Below, in pieces: positions 60,466 to 64,000 of a stretch of DNA of 64,000 nucleotides (position 1 is its first letter; every line of letters begins with the position of its first letter). The stretch is from contig SUVQ01000003.1 of the NCBI GenBank assembly GCA_015061905.1, positions 124,001 to 188,000 of the forward strand, read 5' to 3'. Below the pieces are notes generated by a model, which was given only the letters and a program-made list of their open reading frames with translations, was not told the origin of the DNA and did no database searches. Position numbers and translations under genes: made by a program. The stretch is from Verrucomicrobiota bacterium. Its GTDB lineage: Bacteria > Verrucomicrobiota > Verrucomicrobiia > Opitutales > UBA953.

Positions 60466-62793
60466 ATGCATACCGATATTATTAACCAGCCCATTTTCTG
60501 GGCAATTCCCGCAGCTTCGGTTGTGGCTCTCGCATTCGCGGCGCATTTTTACCGCCAGATGATGAAATGCGATGAAGGCACGCCGACCATGAAACAGATT
60601 GCGCAACACGTGCGTTCCGGCGCGATGGCGTATCTGAAACAGCAATACAAAATTGTCGGAATCGTTTTCGTGATTCTCGCGGTTTTGTTTGCCGTCCTCG
60701 CGATGAAGGGATTGCAGAATCCCGTCGTTCCCGTGGCGTTTTTGACGGGAGGTTTCTTCTCCGGCTTGGCGGGTTTCTTCGGTATGAAAACCGCGACTTA
60801 CGCGAGCGCGCGCACGGCAAACGCCGCGCAGGAATCGCTCAACGCCGGTCTTCGCGTCGCGTTCCGCTCGGGCGCGGTCATGGGCTTGGTTGTCGTCGGG
60901 CTCGGGCTCCTCGACATTTCCCTTTGGGCGATTATTCTCGACTGTTGCACGCATTGGATTGACGAAACGGCGACGGGAACGCACAAGATGATCTTTATCA
61001 CCACCACGATGCTGACCTTCGGCATGGGTGCTTCGACACAGGCTCTTTTCGCCCGCGTCGGCGGCGGGATTTACACGAAGGCGGCGGACGTCGGCGCGGA
61101 CCTCGTCGGCAAGGTCGAAGCCGGAATTCCGGAAGACGACCCGCGCAATCCCGCAACGATTGCGGACAACGTGGGAGACAACGTCGGCGACGTTGCCGGT
61201 ATGGGCGCGGACCTTTACGAATCCTACTGCGGTTCGATTCTCGCGACGGCGGCACTCGGCGCGGCGGCATTCGTCGGCTTCAACGCGGATCCGAGCCTTT
61301 CCGTCGCCATGCAGATCAAGGCGATCATGGCGCCGATGCTCATCGCGGCAATCGGTATTTTGCTTTCGATTTTCGGAATTTACCTCGTTCGCACGCAGGA
61401 AGGTGCGACGATGAAAAACCTCCTCAGCGCGCTCGGTCGCGGCGTGAACGTTTCCTCCGCGCTCATCGTTGCGGCAACGTTCGGCATTCTTTATCTTCTC
61501 AACATTCCGAACTGGGTCGGCGTTTCGCTCTCGGTCGTCGTCGGTTTGCTCGCCGGGATTATCATCGGACAAGCGACGGAATATTACACCTCGCACACGT
61601 ATAAACCGACGCAGGGCATCGCGGAATCCGCGAAAACCGGTCCCGCGACGGTTATTATTTCCGGTATCGGCGTCGGGATGCTCTCGACCTGCATTCCGGT
61701 GGTTACGATCGTTATCGCAATCGTTCTTTCCTTTATCTTCGCTGCCGGCGGCTTCGGCTTGGTTGAAGGCGTAACGCTTGCCAATGTTTTCTCCGCAAAA
61801 ACGCTCGGGCTCGGTCTCTACGGGATCGGCATCGCGGCGGTCGGGATGCTCTCCACGCTCGGAATCACGCTCGCGACGGACGCTTACGGTCCCATCGCCG
61901 ACAACGCCGGCGGGAACGCCGAAATGTCCGGTCTTGATCCGCAGGTGCGCAAGCGCACGGACGCGCTCGACGCGCTCGGGAACACGACGGCGGCAACGGG
62001 TAAAGGCTTTGCGATCGGTTCCGCCGCGCTCACCGCGCTCGCACTCCTCGCTTCCTACATCGAAGAAATTCGTATCGCTCTCGTTCGTATCGTTAAAACG
62101 GACGGTATCGAAGGGCTTCCGTCCGGCTTGCAACGCTTGGTTGAAGCGGACAACGGCGTGAACGCGCAAAACCTTTTGGAAAAAATCCAGACGGCAAGTT
62201 TCGTTGACTTCATGACGTGGTATGACGTTACGCTGATGAACCCGCGCGTGCTCGCCGGGATGTTCATCGGTTCGATGATGGCGTTCCTCTTCTGCGGTTT
62301 GACGATGAATGCGGTCGGTCGCGCCGCGCAAAGCATGGTCGTTGAAGTGCGCCGCCAGTTTAAGGAAATTCCGGGCATTCTCGAAGGCACGGGAACGCCG
62401 GACTACGCGCGGTGCGTGGCGATTTCCACGAAGGGTGCTCAGCGCGAAATGCTCGTGCCGTCGCTCATCGCGATTGTCGTTCCGATTTTGACCGGTTTGA
62501 TTATCGGTATTTCCGGCGTGATGGGCTTGCTCGTCGGCGGGCTCGCGGCGGGCTTCGTGCTCGCGGTGTTTATGGCAAATTCCGGCGGAGCTTGGGACAA
62601 CGCTAAGAAATACATCGAAGAAGGCAATTTCGGCGGCAAGCGTTCCGAATGCCATAAGGCGACGGTTGTCGGAGACACGGTCGGCGACCCGTTCAAAGAC
62701 ACGTCCGGACCGAGCTTGAACATTCTCATCAAGCTCATGAGCATGGTCGCGATCGTCGTTGCCGGGCTCACTGCCGCGTGGTCGATTTTCTAA
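60466..62793 (+). CDS. hppA: Membrane-bound ion-translocating pyrophosphatase
   Basis: HppA hydrolyses pyrophosphate and pumps H+ or Na+ across the membrane. The 775-residue, roughly 16-segment protein has the substrate-site motifs [20 protein letters not shown] and [20 protein letters not shown] near 200-235. The [10 protein letters not shown] motif near 505 has Ala at the position that in potassium-independent forms is Lys, so a K+-dependent enzyme is predicted. Which ion is pumped cannot be told from these motifs alone. A hairpin terminator follows. Confidence 0.96.
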   Translation: MHTDIINQPIFWAIPAASVVALAFAAHFYRQMMKCDEGTPTMKQIAQHVRSGAMAYLKQQYKIVGIVFVILAVLFAVLAMKGLQNPVVPVAFLTGGFFSGLAGFFGMKTATYASARTANAAQESLNAGLRVAFRSGAVMGLVVVGLGLLDISLWAIILDCCTHWIDETATGTHKMIFITTTMLTFGMGASTQALFARVGGGIYTKAADVGADLVGKVEAGIPEDDPRNPATIADNVGDNVGDVAGMGADLYESYCGSILATAALGAAAFVGFNADPSLSVAMQIKAIMAPMLIAAIGILLSIFGIYLVRTQEGATMKNLLSALGRGVNVSSALIVAATFGILYLLNIPNWVGVSLSVVVGLLAGIIIGQATEYYTSHTYKPTQGIAESAKTGPATVIISGIGVGMLSTCIPVVTIVIAIVLSFIFAAGGFGLVEGVTLANVFSAKTLGLGLYGIGIAAVGMLSTLGITLATDAYGPIADNAGGNAEMSGLDPQVRKRTDALDALGNTTAATGKGFAIGSAALTALALLASYIEEIRIALVRIVKTDGIEGLPSGLQRLVEADNGVNAQNLLEKIQTASFVDFMTWYDVTLMNPRVLAGMFIGSMMAFLFCGLTMNAVGRAAQSMVVEVRRQFKEIPGILEGTGTPDYARCVAISTKGAQREMLVPSLIAIVVPILTGLIIGISGVMGLLVGGLAAGFVLAVFMANSGGAWDNAKKYIEEGNFGGKRSECHKATVVGDTVGDPFKDTSGPSLNILIKLMSMVAIVVAGLTAAWSIF

Positions 62794-62827
62794 TGAGAGC
62801 TTAAAGATTAAGGCTTAACGCTTAAAG

Positions 62828-62870
62828 AAAGCGTTCCCGTGAGGATTCTCTCGCGGGAACGCTTTTTTTT
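62828..62870 (+). terminator. Terminator after hppA, octamer inverted pair
   Basis: AAAGCGTTCCCG (62828-62839) pairs with CGGGAACGCTTT (62853-62864), with GAG/CTC inside, and eight T residues follow. The gap 62794-63104 also has AGAGCTTAAAGATTAAGGC words at about 62796-62815 and TCTTTAATCTTTAACC words at 62931-62955. Confidence 0.9.
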
Positions 62871-62930
62871 GTCAGAAAGGGAGCCGGTAATTGGCAAGCG
62901 GAAGATGGGATTAGTCGTTTTCTTTAATCT

Positions 62931-63072
62931 TTAACCTCCAATCTTTAATCTTTTTTTGCCTGATTAACGGTGAGGAAACAGCTTTAAAAAAACCGTTGTA
63001 ATTTCTGTTTGCCTGAATGATGCGGCGGGCGTATCTTTTTCGACGTTCCCGTGCGTTCGGCGGGAACGTTTT
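62931..63072. repeat. Word repeats and facing octamers upstream of symporter
   Basis: Bases 62931-62955 repeat CTTTAATC words. ACGTTCCCG (63043-63051) and CGGGAACGT (63061-63069) form a hairpin with a 9-base loop followed by T residues, 36 bases before the symporter ATG. It could be a second terminator for readthrough from hppA or part of the symporter leader. Confidence 0.6.
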
Positions 63073-63104
63073 TTCTCAATTTAACAAACCCTAAATAATA
63101 AAAT

Positions 63105-64000
63105 ATGCTTACGTGTATGTTGGCTCAGGCAGCGGCTGATGCTGCCCCGAATCCGATGGGCATGCTCGACGTTGTGCTGTTTTGCGTGGCGGTCGTCGGT
63201 GTCATCGGTCTCGGTATCTACAAAGCGCGCCCGCAAAAGGTTGAGGGCGAAGAAAAGAAGGACACGAGCGCGGCGGATTACTTCCTTGCCGGGCGCGGTT
63301 TGTCCTGGTGGCTCGTCGGTTTCTCGCTGATTGCCGCGAATATTTCGACGGAGCAGTTCGTCGGGATGTCCGGGCAGGCGGCGGACTGGCTCGGGCTTGC
63401 CATTGCCGGTTACGAATGGCTCGCGGCGATTACGCTCGTCGTGGTGGCGTTCTTCTTCCTCCCGAAGCTTCTGCGTTGCGGCGTTTACACGATTCCGGAA
63501 TTTTTGGAAACGCGCTACAATCTGGCTTCGCGCTCGATTATGGCGATTTGCACGCTCCTCATTCTCGTCGGTGTGCCGACGGCGGGCGTTATTTTCGCGG
63601 GAGCGAAATGTATCGCGGTGTTCTTCTTCGGCGCGGAAGGCGTTACGGGGATTGACTTTAACACGCTTTCCGGCGGGCTTTACACGCTCGGCGGTTTGGT
63701 TGACGGGAACATTCTCATCGGCTGTATCATCATCGCGCTCTGTGCGGCGGTTTACGTTTTTGTCGGCGGGCTGAAAGCCTGTGCGTGGACGGACCTCATT
63801 TGGGGTTCGGCGCTCATTCTCGGCGGCGGCGTGGTCGCTTACCTGGCGATTACCGCGCTTGCGGATGCCGATCCCGCGCACCTCATTCAATCGGCGGCGG
63901 CAAATTCCGGCGCGACGCTTGAAGGCCTGCAAGACGCGGGCGGCGTGGATCGTTTCCTCCAGCTCAACGCCGGCGATGCCGTCAGCGGCATGAATTCCAT
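63105..64000 (+). CDS. Sodium:solute symporter family protein, partial at window end
   Basis: The frame is open from the ATG at 63105 to the window end, giving the first 298 residues. A hydrophobic helix (LDVVLFCVAVVGVIGLGIY) is followed by the family signature FLAGRGLSWWLVGFSLIAAN and ISTEQFVGMSG, which places it among SSS-family sugar-type symporters (SGLT-like). Further helices YEWLAAITLVVVAFFFLP and GVYTIPEFLETRYNL agree. The substrate is unknown. The 3' part lies outside the window. Confidence 0.92.
   Translation, partial: MLTCMLAQAAADAAPNPMGMLDVVLFCVAVVGVIGLGIYKARPQKVEGEEKKDTSAADYFLAGRGLSWWLVGFSLIAANISTEQFVGMSGQAADWLGLAIAGYEWLAAITLVVVAFFFLPKLLRCGVYTIPEFLETRYNLASRSIMAICTLLILVGVPTAGVIFAGAKCIAVFFFGAEGVTGIDFNTLSGGLYTLGGLVDGNILIGCIIIALCAAVYVFVGGLKACAWTDLIWGSALILGGGVVAYLAITALADADPAHLIQSAAANSGATLEGLQDAGGVDRFLQLNAGDAVSGMNS

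Larger units (their letters stand above)
1..64000. repeat. Dispersed octamer CGGGAACG, window-wide
   Basis: The octamer CGGGAACG, most often within GCGGGAACG, is scattered over nearly the whole window in both orientations. By hand, bases 1-4860 hold 23 copies (11 forward, 12 reverse) and bases 6380-8000 hold 8, whereas random expectation is about 0.03 per kb. Copies fall in all frames (read as AGT, GNA, RER, VP, AFP or RSR) and between genes, so constraint appears to act on DNA rather than protein. Inverted pairs form several intergenic hairpins. No copy was found at 4861-6379 or at about 41360-45230. Function is unknown; an uptake-sequence-like role is a hypothesis. Confidence 0.9.

Noticed and set aside
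60235..62655. An 806-codon open frame antisense to hppA
   Set aside because: Arg/His/Asp-rich and featureless; hppA on the other strand is complete and conserved.
1..64000. Octamer as a restriction or methylation site of the local system
   Set aside because: Sites for a resident nuclease are usually avoided, not enriched, and the local nuclease family suggests a palindromic GATC-type site.

Overview
The window is a gene-dense stretch (about 53-55% G+C by eye) of what looks like a Verrucomicrobiota chromosome, probably Opitutae. This rests on inference from a PEP-CTERM protein, a DUF481 outer-membrane protein, an LptD-like protein and a very long autotransporter (so a Gram-negative envelope), together with GatCA, a split PntA/PntAb/PntB transhydrogenase, a membrane pyrophosphatase and a plant-like phosphofructokinase. 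No rRNA, tRNA, CRISPR array or insertion sequence was recognised.

Layout. 0-2.3 kb: queE, a TPR protein and a site-2 protease (+). 2.3-8.9 kb: thiL, gatA, a two-gene restriction-modification cassette lying between gatA and gatC, gatC, a DUF481 protein and a PEP-CTERM protein (-). 9-20.6 kb: a membrane-anchored VWA protein, nuoGHI, an LptD-like protein, scpA, queH, nadK and rnhB (+). 20.6-23.7 kb: three unrecognised, translationally coupled genes (-), one junction of which looks frameshifted. 23.9-27.3 kb: thrS lacking a TGS domain, thyA, folA. 27.7-29.7 kb: a NUDIX hydrolase and an MBL/beta-CASP ribonuclease (-). 29.9-40.3 kb: the transhydrogenase, alaS with a large insertion, nnr, a Bax-inhibitor-1 protein (-) and a phosphofructokinase. 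40.3-47.5 kb: a 7-kb block holding a ribbon-helix-helix regulator, a 71-residue protein and a 1,965-residue pentapeptide-repeat autotransporter, flanked by direct repeats derived from the 3' end of the neighbouring alcohol dehydrogenase gene. 47.4-50.6 kb: alcohol dehydrogenase, rsfS, a fused yidD-nadD gene, rnpA and rpmH (-). 50.9-54.9 kb: a DMT transporter and proline racemase pair, a degenerate SDR with a disordered tail, and a basic DNA-binding-like protein. 55-64 kb: clpP-clpX-mcsA-mcsB with a PP2C phosphatase, a TRIC channel, hppA and the start of a sodium:solute symporter cut by the window end.

The strongest unexplained signal is a non-palindromic octamer, CGGGAACG (often GCGGGAACG). 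It occurs on both strands about 4-5 times per kb in the hand-counted parts (23 copies in the first 4,860 bases against about 0.15 expected at equal base use), in all reading frames, and as inverted pairs forming intergenic hairpins. It is absent from the restriction-modification cassette and from 3.9 kb of the pentapeptide array. Distribution and use in terminators resemble the DNA uptake sequences of Neisseria and Pasteurellaceae, but that role is inference. Other notable points are the YidD-NadD fusion, an arginine-kinase (McsAB) module next to ClpXP, and families of short-word repeats in the intergenic gaps.
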